Made by a program: the position numbers and the translations under genes. Shown here in pieces: positions 1 to 7,661 of a stretch of 13,628 bases of DNA. Within the stretch, counting starts at the first letter, position 1. Every line of letters begins with the position of its first letter. This DNA comes from Desulfobacteraceae bacterium (GTDB taxonomy: Bacteria; Desulfobacterota; Desulfobacteria; Desulfobacterales; Desulfatirhabdiaceae). Under the pieces are notes generated by a model. The model saw only the letters and a program-made list of their open reading frames with translations, was not told where the DNA came from and ran no database searches. Location: NCBI GenBank assembly GCA_027325475.1, contig DAIEFO010000027.1, positions 1-13,628 of the forward strand, read 5' to 3'.

Positions 1-59
1 AGAAAGGATGCGGTGCAGACGGCAAACAACGTGGCCCCGCGGGATGTTTTCTGATTCAT
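1..59 (-). CDS. N-terminus of a probable exported protein (partial, runs off the window)
   Basis: Only the first 19 codons are present. They begin at an ATG at 59-57 and read MNQKTSRGATLFAVCTASF, a short basic N-terminus followed by a hydrophobic stretch, as in the start of a signal peptide. A GAGGAA ribosome binding site lies about 7 bases upstream, overlapping the end of the response-regulator gene. The start is only 4 bases after that gene's stop, so the gene is probably the third member of the kinase/regulator operon. The sequence cannot show what the protein is. A secreted or periplasmic protein is inferred from the signal-like start alone. Confidence 0.55.
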   Translation of the reverse strand, partial: MNQKTSRGATLFAVCTASF

Positions 60-63
60 AAAG

Positions 64-1416
64 CTATTCCTCAAGCCCATAACGCCGGAGTTTGCGCCAC
101 AGCGAAACGCGATCGATACCCAGGATGCCGGAAGCCTTGGTCTTGTTATTGCCGACCTGATCCAGCACCCAGGCGATATAAGATTTTTCATTTTCTTCGA
201 GCGTGAGAAAATCACTCTTTCTTTGACACTGGATGTGAAATTTCAGTTGCTGCAAGTCCGCCGGCAGATGTTTGACTTCAATCCGGGAGCTGTCCGCCAG
301 GGTGACGGCCCGATCAATGATATTTTCCAGTTCCCGGACATTTCCGGGAAATCCGTAATTCATTAAAATAGCCATCGCTTCATGAGCCATGTCATCCACA
401 TGTTTGCCTCTGGCTTCTGAAAAACGCTTCATGAAATGCTGGCACAGCAGTCCCAGCGTATCCTTGCGTTCTATGAGCGGCGGAATGTTCAGGGTAATGA
501 CGTTTAACCGGTACAGTAAATCCATGCGGAAAGCGCCGTTTTCCACCTCTGCCCTTAAATCCTTGTTTGTGGCCGCCAGTATCCGGACATCGATGGGAAT
601 TTCTTCATTACCGCCCACACGGATCAAAGTTCTTTCCTGAAGTACCCGAAGCAGTTTGACCTGCATGGAAAGCGGCATGTCGCCGATTTCATCCAGCAGA
701 ATCGTTCCACCCTGAACCGATTCGAACAATCCCTTACGGATACCTCTGGCGCCGGTGAACGCCTCTTTTTCATGACCAAACAGCTCATTGGCCAGAAGAT
801 CTTCACTGAATGCGCCGCAATTGATGGCTAAGAAACGTTTGGAAGCACGGCTGCTCAACCGGTGAATGGTTTTTGCCAGCAGCTCCTTACCGGTTCCGGT
901 TTCCCCCAGAATCAGCACGGTGCAGTCTGTGGGCGCAATCTCCTCGATGGTGTCCTTCAGAGCTTCCATTTTGGGATTCTGGCCGATCAGAAGCGGAAAC
1001 GATTCTTGAGACACAATCTGTTTTTTTAAATCCGCAACTTCCTGCTTGAGCGATTTTTTCTCGAGCGCCTGATGTACCAGAACCCGCACCTCGTCAATCT
1101 GGTATGGTTTGGGCAGATAATAAAAAGCGCCTTTCTGCATGGCCTCCACAGCGCTGGTAACCGTGGCATAGCCGGCAATGACGATGACCTCTGTATTCGG
1201 ATGCTTTTCGCGAGTATATTCCACGACCGCCATGCCATCTATGCCCGGCATTCGCAGATCGGTCATCACCAGATCGAAATCCCCGTTTTCAAGCTCCTGG
1301 AGTGCCTTGACGCCGCTGTCCACACAAACGGTTTCAAAGCCTTCCTTACGCAGGACATATCCCAGATTTTCCCTGGCGATGTGTTCATCATCCACAATGA
1401 GTATCCGTTGCGGCAT
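64..1416 (-). CDS. Sigma-54-dependent two-component response regulator (NtrC family)
   Basis: This 450-residue cytoplasmic transcription activator has the full NtrC layout. A receiver domain spans about 4-120, with acidic pocket D9/D10, phospho-acceptor D53 and K103. An AAA+ domain spans about 143-370, with Walker A GETGTGKE at 171-178 and Walker B LLDEIGD around D242/E243. A Fis-type helix-turn-helix lies at the C-terminus (NNKTKASGILGIDRVSLWRKL). Length is normal for the family. By family knowledge it uses ATP to remodel RNA polymerase-sigma-54 at its target promoters after phosphorylation by the kinase encoded 14 bases upstream. The start is supported by AAGGAGA 9 bases before the ATG. Two oddities are visible. 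The sigma-54-contacting loop reads EAFTGA (E218 replaces the first Gly). The usual Thr/Ser switch position of the receiver is Ala (A81, in VIVIAGYAT). Its targets cannot be read from this window, and I found no -24/-12 promoter here. Confidence 0.95.
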   Translation of the reverse strand: MPQRILIVDDEHIARENLGYVLRKEGFETVCVDSGVKALQELENGDFDLVMTDLRMPGIDGMAVVEYTREKHPNTEVIVIAGYATVTSAVEAMQKGAFYYLPKPYQIDEVRVLVHQALEKKSLKQEVADLKKQIVSQESFPLLIGQNPKMEALKDTIEEIAPTDCTVLILGETGTGKELLAKTIHRLSSRASKRFLAINCGAFSEDLLANELFGHEKEAFTGARGIRKGLFESVQGGTILLDEIGDMPLSMQVKLLRVLQERTLIRVGGNEEIPIDVRILAATNKDLRAEVENGAFRMDLLYRLNVITLNIPPLIERKDTLGLLCQHFMKRFSEARGKHVDDMAHEAMAILMNYGFPGNVRELENIIDRAVTLADSSRIEVKHLPADLQQLKFHIQCQRKSDFLTLEENEKSYIAWVLDQVGNNKTKASGILGIDRVSLWRKLRRYGLEE

Positions 1417-1430
1417 GATTCCGTATCTCC

Positions 1431-2861
1431 TTATGCAGGTTGCTGCAAGGGCAGGCGGATGGTGAACCGGGTGCCTTCGCCGAGTCTGCTTTCAACGGAT
1501 ATGACGCCCTGGTGTTTCTGGATGATGCCATATACCACGGAAAGTCCCATACCAGTGCCTGTTCCCACCGGTTTGGTGGTAAAAAACGGATCAAAAATGT
1601 GGTTGAAATGATCTTCCGGAATGCCTACGCCCGTGTCTTCCACCGTGATGACGGCGAGCCCGGCTTTCATGTCCGGCCTTGCGGAAATACGGATATGGCC
1701 GGGCGGTTGTGTAATGGCCTGAACCGCATTCATCAGAAGGTTCAGAAAAACCTCCTGGAGTTTTTGCGCGTCCAGGTTCAGGATCATGTCTTTGGGCACA
1801 TCCCGCGTCACATCGATATCCGGCGGAATCTGGCTGGACATCAGCCGGACGGAACGATCCACCACTTCCTTGAGCGAATGGGGCGACAGTGCAAATTCCT
1901 TATCCCGGGAAAATTCCAGCAGCCCTTTCACGGTGTCTCTGGCGCGGTGTACTTCCTGTTCGATATTGGTCAGCATCCTGCGCTTGAATTCCATGTCTCC
2001 CTGTCCGAATTCTTCCAGCAGAATCTGGCAGGACGTGGAGATGTTATTGAGGGGATTGTTTAACTGATGCGCCACGCCGGATGTCAGAATACCCAGAGAA
2101 GAGAGCTTTTGGGCCTGAACGAGCTGTTCCTGGCGTTTTTCAAGTTCGGAGATCATCCGGTTCAGTGCTTCCAGTACCTGCTGTGTTTCATCCGGGCTGC
2201 CGGTAATCGGCATGTGGCTGAAATCGCCGTGAGCGATTTTCAGGGTTGCCTGTTCGATGGCTTTCAGCGGGCGGACAATTTTCTGCATCACGATGAAAAT
2301 CAGAAACGATCCGGTGATAATGAACAAAAAGATGGAAATCAGCAACTGGCTCTTTAATGACTTGATAATGGTCAGGATGCGCTGGCGTTCATAGCTGACC
2401 AGTTGATGGGAAATATCGAGAAGTTTTTTGCCGTGTTCCCGAAGCGGTTCTTCAAGCTGCTGATGACACAGGCGCAGGTTCTGGTCTGGACATTTTTCGA
2501 TCTGCGCCATAACAGACTGATAGGCCAGAAATTCCCTTTCGATCAGGTTCAGTTGCGGTATGCCCTTCAGCCGCTGCATTCCCGGAAGCATGGACTGGAT
2601 GGCTTCCAGACCTTTTTCGATAAAAAGCTGATTTGCCTTAAAATCCTGAACCGATCCGTACAGGAGAAAGTTCTTTTCATATCTCCGGATTTCAAGGATG
2701 ATATTGTTTACGTCATCGGCGACCTCTACCAGGTGCTCTTTCTGTTCTATTTCCATCAGATACCGGAAAGACAGCCCTCCTACCACCGCTACCGCCATCA
2801 TGCCAATGGCCAGCCCTAAAATTACCTTCTGGCGGATGTTCAAATTGAGTTTCCAGAACAT
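1431..2861 (-). CDS. Membrane-bound sensor histidine kinase, partner of the NtrC-type regulator
   Basis: This 476-residue inner-membrane sensor kinase has TM1 at about 13-35. A periplasmic, mostly helical sensor region follows at about 36-172 and contains EIRRYEKNFLLYG, a pattern typical of four-helix or HBM-like sensor bundles. TM2 is at about 173-195, HAMP at about 196-248, HisKA with phospho-acceptor H265, and HATPase_c at about 328-471 with N-box N378, D-box DTGVGIP, and the lid and G-box region DPFFTTKPVGTGTGMGLSVVYG. The residue after the phospho-acceptor His is Gln (HQLNNPL), where HisKA kinases normally have Glu or Asp. The start was set at 2861 because AAGGAGG (2880-2874) lies 12 bases upstream. 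The in-frame ATG at 2873 touches that site, and upstream codons lack one. The gene runs directly into the response regulator, so they form an operon. The signal sensed is not visible. Confidence 0.92.
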   Translation of the reverse strand: MFWKLNLNIRQKVILGLAIGMMAVAVVGGLSFRYLMEIEQKEHLVEVADDVNNIILEIRRYEKNFLLYGSVQDFKANQLFIEKGLEAIQSMLPGMQRLKGIPQLNLIEREFLAYQSVMAQIEKCPDQNLRLCHQQLEEPLREHGKKLLDISHQLVSYERQRILTIIKSLKSQLLISIFLFIITGSFLIFIVMQKIVRPLKAIEQATLKIAHGDFSHMPITGSPDETQQVLEALNRMISELEKRQEQLVQAQKLSSLGILTSGVAHQLNNPLNNISTSCQILLEEFGQGDMEFKRRMLTNIEQEVHRARDTVKGLLEFSRDKEFALSPHSLKEVVDRSVRLMSSQIPPDIDVTRDVPKDMILNLDAQKLQEVFLNLLMNAVQAITQPPGHIRISARPDMKAGLAVITVEDTGVGIPEDHFNHIFDPFFTTKPVGTGTGMGLSVVYGIIQKHQGVISVESRLGEGTRFTIRLPLQQPA

Positions 2862-2996
2862 GCTGTGGCGCATCCTCCTTGATTTTGATATTTGAAACAA
2901 CACAAATGGATTGATAGCCGGCGTGAAATCCTTTTGCAATACATACAGGATTGTGAAATAACACGTTGTCAAGCAAAAAACAAACAAGGAGGTCCA
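2862..2996. other. Divergent intergenic region between kinase and small basic protein
   Basis: This 135-base spacer separates two divergent genes. It contains a strong AAGGAGG ribosome binding site on each strand: 2880-2874 for the kinase and 2986-2992 for the GTG start at 2997. A TTGACA hexamer lies on the minus strand (2972-2967), but no good -10 box follows at 16-18 bases. I see no sigma-54 (-24/-12) signature and no clear operator palindrome. Confidence 0.5.
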
Positions 2997-3461
2997 GTGA
3001 GAAAACGCAAGAAAAAATCCGGCGCAGCGTCTCCTCATACCGCGTCCCGCTGCAAGGCTGCGAAAAATGTCTGTATTCAGCAGGAAGTCAATACCATCGT
3101 TCAACTGGCGCTGGGAAGAGAGGCGCGTATCATCACGCTGGGGAAGCTGCTGTTTTTTTCAACCGAAACCGGAGATGCCTGGTTGCTGGATCCGGCGGAC
3201 GGGCTGTCGTTATGCCTGGTCCGAGATGGTGAAAAACAACCGGTGGTCATTACCGAAACTCCCAGCAGTTTCGGAATTGAATGGAACAGCGGATACCGGA
3301 TCAAGGGCAATATCTTCATGGTAATGGAACATAGTGGGCAGATGCATTCCATCATGGGATACCCCATTCGGGAAATCGAAACAGCCATATTACAGATAAC
3401 CAATGGGTTTTCACAGGCTCCTGAAATAGCGGCGCATGCGGACAACCTCATCAAAAATTGA
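2997..3461 (+). CDS. Unrecognised small protein with a basic N-terminus
   Basis: This is a 154-residue protein that I do not recognise. The GTG start was chosen because a perfect AAGGAGG (2986-2992) ends 4 bases before it. The frame stays open upstream, but without a comparable site. The first 30 residues are strongly basic (RKRKKKSG followed by scattered Lys/Arg) with Cys at about 20 and 27. The rest is a mixed alpha/beta-looking globular domain with no membrane segment and no signal peptide. Motifs that might help a search are TLGKLLFFSTETGDAWLLD and GYRIKGNIFMVME. The strand pattern suggests a small beta-rich fold, but that is only an impression. It is divergent from the kinase and ends exactly where the palindromic repeat begins, so its TGA stop shares its last two bases with the repeat. 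recN follows on the same strand. Confidence 0.75.
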   Translation: MRKRKKKSGAASPHTASRCKAAKNVCIQQEVNTIVQLALGREARIITLGKLLFFSTETGDAWLLDPADGLSLCLVRDGEKQPVVITETPSSFGIEWNSGYRIKGNIFMVMEHSGQMHSIMGYPIREIETAILQITNGFSQAPEIAAHADNLIKN

Positions 3462-3610
3462 CGGCTTCGTAAAAAGTCGATTTTCAGACGGCTTCGTAAA
3501 AAGTTCGCAGGCAAAGCGTGCAAATCCGCAAGGAATGCAGCGTACTTGTGGTACGCTGCAATGACGAAGGATGCGGCGCAACGCAGCTGCGGACTTTTTA
3601 CGAAGCTGTC
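3460..3610. repeat. Palindromic MITE-like interspersed repeat, copy 1
   Basis: The core element spans 3487-3610. It is bounded by 24-base terminal inverted repeats (3487-3510 and 3587-3610) that match at 22 of 24 positions, with outer sequence GACGGCTTCGTAAAAAGT. An extra left arm (3460-3478, GACGGCTTCGTAAAAAGTC) precedes it as a direct repeat at a 27-base period, matching 18 of 19 bases. The interior (3520-3574) recurs in inverted orientation at 13198-13253, with one gap and about 48 of 56 positions matching. There is no coding capacity for a transposase, so if mobile it would need one acting in trans. The element fills almost all of the space between the small basic protein and recN. Confidence 0.8.
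3537..3559. repeat. Perfect 9-bp stem-loop inside repeat copy 1
   Basis: GCAGCGTAC and GTACGCTGC pair perfectly around a 5-base loop (TTGTG). No T-tract follows, so it is not a standard intrinsic terminator. Nested inside the longer terminal inverted repeats, it would make the transcribed element fold into a long rod with an internal hairpin. Confidence 0.75.
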
Positions 3611-3630
3611 AAATTTGATCTGTACGGATT

Positions 3631-5328
3631 ATGCTGCAAGAACTTTCCATTAGAAATTTCGCGATTATTGATGATCTTCAGGTATCTTTTTCAAACGGAC
3701 TGACCATTCTGAGCGGTGAAACCGGCGCAGGAAAATCCATCCTGTTGCAGGCGGTCAATCTCATTTTGGGAAATCGCGCCGGCGCCGCCATGATTCGTGC
3801 GGGCGCGGACGCCGCGGAGATAGAGGCCTTGTTCGCTATTTCTCCGGACAGCCGCGCCGCGGATGCCATGCGGTTACAGGGCCTGAATCCGGAAGATGGC
3901 CTTTTGATCCGCCGGGTTATTTCCGCAAGCGATCGTCACCGGATATACATCAATGGCAAATTAGCCACGATTCAGATGTTATCTGCAGCCACGGAAAATC
4001 TGGCGTCCATATCCGGACAGCACGCTCATCAGGGGCTTTTGAAAGAGGAGCAGCACCTGATGATTCTGGATCAGTTCGCAGGGCTTGGCGGGTTGAACCG
4101 TGATGTGGCGTTGGAATTTCAGTCGCTGACATCTCTTGTCCAGAAGCATCGTCATTTGCAGGCCGCTGAAAAGCAGAAAGCTGAACGCCTGGATTTGCTG
4201 ACGTTTCAACAAAAAGAAATTACGGATGCCGCCATCTTGCCGGAAGAAGATTCGGCGCTTGAAGCGGAACGCATGAAGCTCAAGCATGCGGAGATGCTCT
4301 ATCAGTCGGTTCATGACAGCGTCGAGAAATTATACGCTGGCGCCGGTTCGCTTTCAGAGCAGCTTTCCGGCGTCATCAGAACACTGGACAAGGCGTCGCA
4401 GGTGGATGCCGCGCTGGCGGCATTTTCAAAAACGTTGACAGAAGCAGGCTTTTTGATTGAAGATACAGCAGGAAATCTGAGGAACTATCTGAATACGCTC
4501 GATATGGATGACCACCGGCTGGAAGCGGTGGATGCCAGGATCGATTTTCTGCATAAACTGAAAAGGAAATACGGCGGTACTCTGGAAGCGGTTCAGGCGG
4601 CGCTGACCGCCATTGAAACAGAGCTTCAGGAGACGGAACACCTCTCGGAATCGCTCAGTTGCATCGAAAAGGATATTGCCTGTGCGCATGAACGGACATG
4701 CCGGCTGGCATGCGAATTGTCCGAACGGCGGAGTGCTGCTGCTGTCCGTCTGGCAGAGCGGATAGAAGCGGAACTCGCAGCGCTTCGAATGCCTCACGCC
4801 CGGTTTCAGGTTGCGCTGAAAAGTGTACCTCCGGATGCCCGCACGTTGCCCTGCTGGGTATGTCATGAGAAAGTGTTGACAGAATCGGGACTGGAACGCG
4901 GGGTATTCATGATTTCTCCCAATCCCGGCGAAGCGCTCAAGCCCCTTGCCCAGATTGCCTCAGGCGGTGAGCTTTCCCGTGTGGTGCTGGCACTGAAGGC
5001 CATTTTATCTGCTACCGATGCTGTGGAAACCGTGATTTTCGACGAAGTGGATGCCGGCATTGGCGGCGGTGTGGCGGAGGTTGTCGGGAAAAAACTGCTG
5101 GCGCTTTCCCGGACACATCAGGTGATCTGTATCACCCATTTGCCGCAAATCGCCCGATTCGGGAACCATCATTTCAGAATATGCAAGAATGTGCAGGAAG
5201 GGCGTACAGCTACTGTCATTCAGCCGCTGAATCCAGAAGAACGGGTAAAGGAATTGGCGCGGATGCTTGGAGGGGAGACTATTACCGACGCGGTTTGGAA
5301 ACACGCACGGGAATTGTTGGAAATATGA
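3631..5328 (+). CDS. recN: DNA repair ATPase RecN
   Basis: This 565-residue cytoplasmic SMC-like ATPase acts in recombinational repair of double-strand breaks. The N-terminus MLQELSIRNFAIID is typical of RecN and fixes the start. Walker A GETGAGKS is at 29-36. A long Glu/Ala/Leu-rich coiled-coil region occupies roughly 150-370. The ABC signature SGGEL is at 444-448, and Walker B with the D-loop, VIFDEVDAGIGG, has catalytic D471/E472. Length is normal for RecN. The 20 bases between the repeat end (3610) and the ATG contain no convincing Shine-Dalgarno sequence, unlike most genes in this window. The next gene starts about 13 bases after the stop. I see no LexA-type operator before it, since the repeat occupies that position. 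Confidence 0.97.
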   Translation: MLQELSIRNFAIIDDLQVSFSNGLTILSGETGAGKSILLQAVNLILGNRAGAAMIRAGADAAEIEALFAISPDSRAADAMRLQGLNPEDGLLIRRVISASDRHRIYINGKLATIQMLSAATENLASISGQHAHQGLLKEEQHLMILDQFAGLGGLNRDVALEFQSLTSLVQKHRHLQAAEKQKAERLDLLTFQQKEITDAAILPEEDSALEAERMKLKHAEMLYQSVHDSVEKLYAGAGSLSEQLSGVIRTLDKASQVDAALAAFSKTLTEAGFLIEDTAGNLRNYLNTLDMDDHRLEAVDARIDFLHKLKRKYGGTLEAVQAALTAIETELQETEHLSESLSCIEKDIACAHERTCRLACELSERRSAAAVRLAERIEAELAALRMPHARFQVALKSVPPDARTLPCWVCHEKVLTESGLERGVFMISPNPGEALKPLAQIASGGELSRVVLALKAILSATDAVETVIFDEVDAGIGGGVAEVVGKKLLALSRTHQVICITHLPQIARFGNHHFRICKNVQEGRTATVIQPLNPEERVKELARMLGGETITDAVWKHARELLEI

Positions 5329-5341
5329 GATTCAGACGAAC

Positions 5342-7348
5342 ATGAAACCGGAAGGTCATGTGAACATGCAGAAATCGCAGACAGGGACTTCTACACCTTT
5401 GCCGGATATCCGGGCTAAAGACCCCTCTGGAACAAAAACGACCATGCCGGTGTTCAGTGAAGCAAAATACCGGCAGATTTTTGAATCTTTTGAGGATTTA
5501 TATTACGAGATCGACATGTCGGAAAATATCCGCGTGCTGTCTCCGTCGGTGCTGGAACTTACCGGATGGCGTGCGGAAGAGCTGATCGGCAGGCCGGTGC
5601 GGGATATCTATCTCTATCCGGATGCACGGGATACACTGCTTGAAACCCTGGTTGCGAATGGCTTTGTGCAGAACTATGTTCTTCAGCTCCGAAAAAAAGA
5701 CGGGACACCCGCATTCGCCTCCATCAATGCCCATGTGATATATGACGCTGATGGCAAACCCGACGGTATTTCCGGAACCATCCGCAATATCACAGAACTG
5801 ATTCAGGCCCAGAATCTGCTGCGGGAAAGCGAGGCGAAGTTTCGCACGCTTGCGGAATCCTCTCCGTTTGCCATTCTGATTTATCAGAACGACCGGTATA
5901 TCTACGTCAATCCGGCCGCAGAGCGTATCTGCGGATATACGGCCCAGGAGCTTTACCACATGAATTTCTGGGCGTTCGTTCATCCGGAGGACAGGCCGCT
6001 GGTGGAGGCCAGAGGCAAGGCGCGGCAGAGCGGTCAAACGCCTTCCACCAACTACGAATTCAGAATCATCGCCAAAGGCGGAATCGAAAAGTGGGTGATA
6101 TTAAATGGCGCCACCATCACTTATGGCGGAAAACCCGCGGGCCTGATATCCGTTTTTGAAATTACCGATTTAAAACATGCGATTCAGGAGAAAGAAAAGC
6201 TTCAGGAACAGCTTCGTCAGGCTCAGAAGCTGGAATCCGTGGGGCTTCTGGCCGGCGGCGTGGCGCACGACCTGAATAATCTGCTCCAGCCCATCATCGG
6301 ATATTCCGAGCTACTGCTCATGGACAGTTCCCAGAAGGACACATCGAAACGATATATCCGGCAGATCATCAGCACCAGCGAACGGGCCAGAGACCTGGTG
6401 CGGCAGCTCATGGCCTTTGGCCGCAAGCAGGTGCTGGAAATCCATTCGCTCGATCTGAATCGGGTCATCGATGATTTTATCCGACTGCTCCGACGGACGC
6501 TCAGAGAGGATATCCAGATCAAACCGGAGCTGAATCCCGATATCCCCAATATTCGGGCGGATCGCAGTCAGGTGGAGCAGATTTTGATGAATCTGGCTGT
6601 CAACGCTCAGGATGCCATGCCGGATGGGGGTATTTTGACGATTGGAACCGAAAATGCGGTGCTGGATGCCTACATGGTTTCCCAGCATCCGGATGTCACG
6701 CCGGGCGCCTATGTGCAATTGCTTCTCAGCGACACCGGTGCCGGCATGAATGCCGACACCACCCGAAAAATTTTCGACCCGTTTTTTACCACCAAGGAGA
6801 AGGGAAAAGGCACAGGTCTGGGGCTTTCCACCGTATATGGCATTATCCGTCAGCACGAAGGGTATATCTGGGTTTACAGCGAACCAGGGCATGGAACAGT
6901 GTTCAAAATCTTTTTACCGGTCAGTGGCGAAGGCAAAAATATCGATGTATCTGCCCGTGTCAACGGGGTTCCCGCTGTCAGCGGAAACGAGGCCATTCTG
7001 GTTGCCGAAGATGATGCCATGGTGCGGGAGCTGACCTGCACCATGTTGAAACAACTGGGCTATCGGGTGTTGAGCGCCGAGACAGCGGAAGAATGTCTGA
7101 GGCTTGCTGAAAATTCTATTATACCCATCGATCTGCTGCTGACCGATGTGGTGATGCCGGAGATGAGCGGCAAAGACCTTCATTTCCAAATTGCCCGTAT
7201 TCGGCCCGATGTCCGGGTGATGTATATGAGCGGTTATACCGCCAATATCATTGCGCACAGGGGTGTTCTGGATGAAGGGGTTGCGTTCATCCAGAAACCG
7301 TTTTCCCTTCAGACGCTGTCTGAAAAAATTCGGGCGGCGCTGGGGTAG
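5342..7348 (+). CDS. Cytosolic PAS-PAS hybrid histidine kinase with receiver domain
   Basis: This is a protein of about 668 residues with no signal peptide and no membrane segment. Domains in order: PAS at about 42-158; PAS at about 165-285 (PSTNYEFRIIAKGG, a PAC-like end); HisKA with H309 in GGVAHDLNNLLQPIIGY; HATPase_c at about 400-520 with N-box LMNLAVNAQDAM, D-box DTGAGM and FFTTKEKGKGTGLGLS; and a C-terminal receiver at about 545-665 with phospho-acceptor D602, switch Ser in YMSGYT, and K652. It should autophosphorylate in response to a cytoplasmic signal and pass the phosphate to its own receiver. No DNA-binding output domain is present, so the downstream partner (an Hpt protein or another regulator) lies elsewhere. 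The start is uncertain. ATG 5342 lies 13 bases after recN, while GTG 5360 and ATG 5366 sit behind GGAAGG (5350-5355). The PAS ligand cannot be inferred. Confidence 0.92.
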   Translation: MKPEGHVNMQKSQTGTSTPLPDIRAKDPSGTKTTMPVFSEAKYRQIFESFEDLYYEIDMSENIRVLSPSVLELTGWRAEELIGRPVRDIYLYPDARDTLLETLVANGFVQNYVLQLRKKDGTPAFASINAHVIYDADGKPDGISGTIRNITELIQAQNLLRESEAKFRTLAESSPFAILIYQNDRYIYVNPAAERICGYTAQELYHMNFWAFVHPEDRPLVEARGKARQSGQTPSTNYEFRIIAKGGIEKWVILNGATITYGGKPAGLISVFEITDLKHAIQEKEKLQEQLRQAQKLESVGLLAGGVAHDLNNLLQPIIGYSELLLMDSSQKDTSKRYIRQIISTSERARDLVRQLMAFGRKQVLEIHSLDLNRVIDDFIRLLRRTLREDIQIKPELNPDIPNIRADRSQVEQILMNLAVNAQDAMPDGGILTIGTENAVLDAYMVSQHPDVTPGAYVQLLLSDTGAGMNADTTRKIFDPFFTTKEKGKGTGLGLSTVYGIIRQHEGYIWVYSEPGHGTVFKIFLPVSGEGKNIDVSARVNGVPAVSGNEAILVAEDDAMVRELTCTMLKQLGYRVLSAETAEECLRLAENSIIPIDLLLTDVVMPEMSGKDLHFQIARIRPDVRVMYMSGYTANIIAHRGVLDEGVAFIQKPFSLQTLSEKIRAALG

Positions 7349-7372
7349 CCGTTCATACGGGTAACAGCTTTT

Positions 7373-7378
7373 TATAAT
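7373..7378 (+). promoter_or_regulatory. Possible -10 box for the zinc-ribbon gene
   Basis: A perfect TATAAT lies 36 bases before the FmdB-type gene. The best -35 match (TTCATA, spacing about 15) is poor. It may be a weak or activator-dependent promoter, or a chance match in a T-rich stretch. Its position in the gap after the hybrid kinase gene makes it plausible. Confidence 0.35.
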
Positions 7379-7414
7379 ATGATGTCATCGCGATAAAGAC
7401 AGGAGTGTAGAAAA

Positions 7415-7654
7415 ATGCCAATTTATGAATTTAGATGTCTCAAGTGTAAAGAATGCTTCGAGATATTGTTTACCCATACACAGGAAGCTGTGGAGCTTAA
7501 ATGTGAGAAATGCGGTTCTCGGGATGTAGAACGGATTATGAGCGGTTCCAATTTTGCGGTTTCTGCGGGCAGCGGTGATGCCCGCGCCGCCACCCAAACC
7601 CGGAACTGCGCCAGCGGATCGTGTACGACCTATGACATTCCGGGGCCCCGATAA
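7415..7654 (+). CDS. FmdB-family zinc-ribbon protein
   Basis: This 79-residue protein begins MPIYEFRCLKCKECFEIL. It carries two CxxC pairs, C8/C11 and C30/C33, as expected of the small zinc ribbon of the FmdB/putative regulatory family. This is followed by the family's low-complexity Gly/Ser/Ala tail with two more cysteines (NCASGSC). An AGGAG site about 9 bases upstream supports the start. The family is named from a formamidase-linked gene, and its molecular function is poorly established. The domain binds Zn by analogy, and a regulatory role is only a family label. It stands between the hybrid kinase and the iron locus, with 66-base and 64-base gaps. A GC palindrome (GGGGCCCC, 7642-7649) falls at its 3' end. 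Confidence 0.85.
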   Translation: MPIYEFRCLKCKECFEILFTHTQEAVELKCEKCGSRDVERIMSGSNFAVSAGSGDARAATQTRNCASGSCTTYDIPGPR

Positions 7655-7661
7655 CAGGGAA

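Noticed and set aside
1..54. Open plus-strand frame ending in TGA at 52-54 (RKDAVQTANNVAPRDVF)
   Set aside because: The minus strand here has an ATG with a good ribosome binding site and a signal-peptide-like start 4 bases after the regulator gene, which explains the region better.
2944..2972. TTGACA on the minus strand as a kinase promoter
   Set aside because: The -35 is perfect, but no acceptable -10 box is found at 16-18 bases.
2862..3104. Longer N-terminus for the membrane kinase (starting at 3104)
   Set aside because: It would overlap the divergent gene and lacks a ribosome binding site. AAGGAGG directly before 2861 and a normal TM1 position favour the shorter protein.
3518..3703. Small ORF through the repeat into recN
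   Set aside because: It consists of repeat sequence plus an out-of-frame piece of recN.
5267..5341. Hybrid kinase starting inside recN at 5267
   Set aside because: It would overlap recN by 62 bases without a ribosome binding site, and the extra residues are not part of the first PAS domain.
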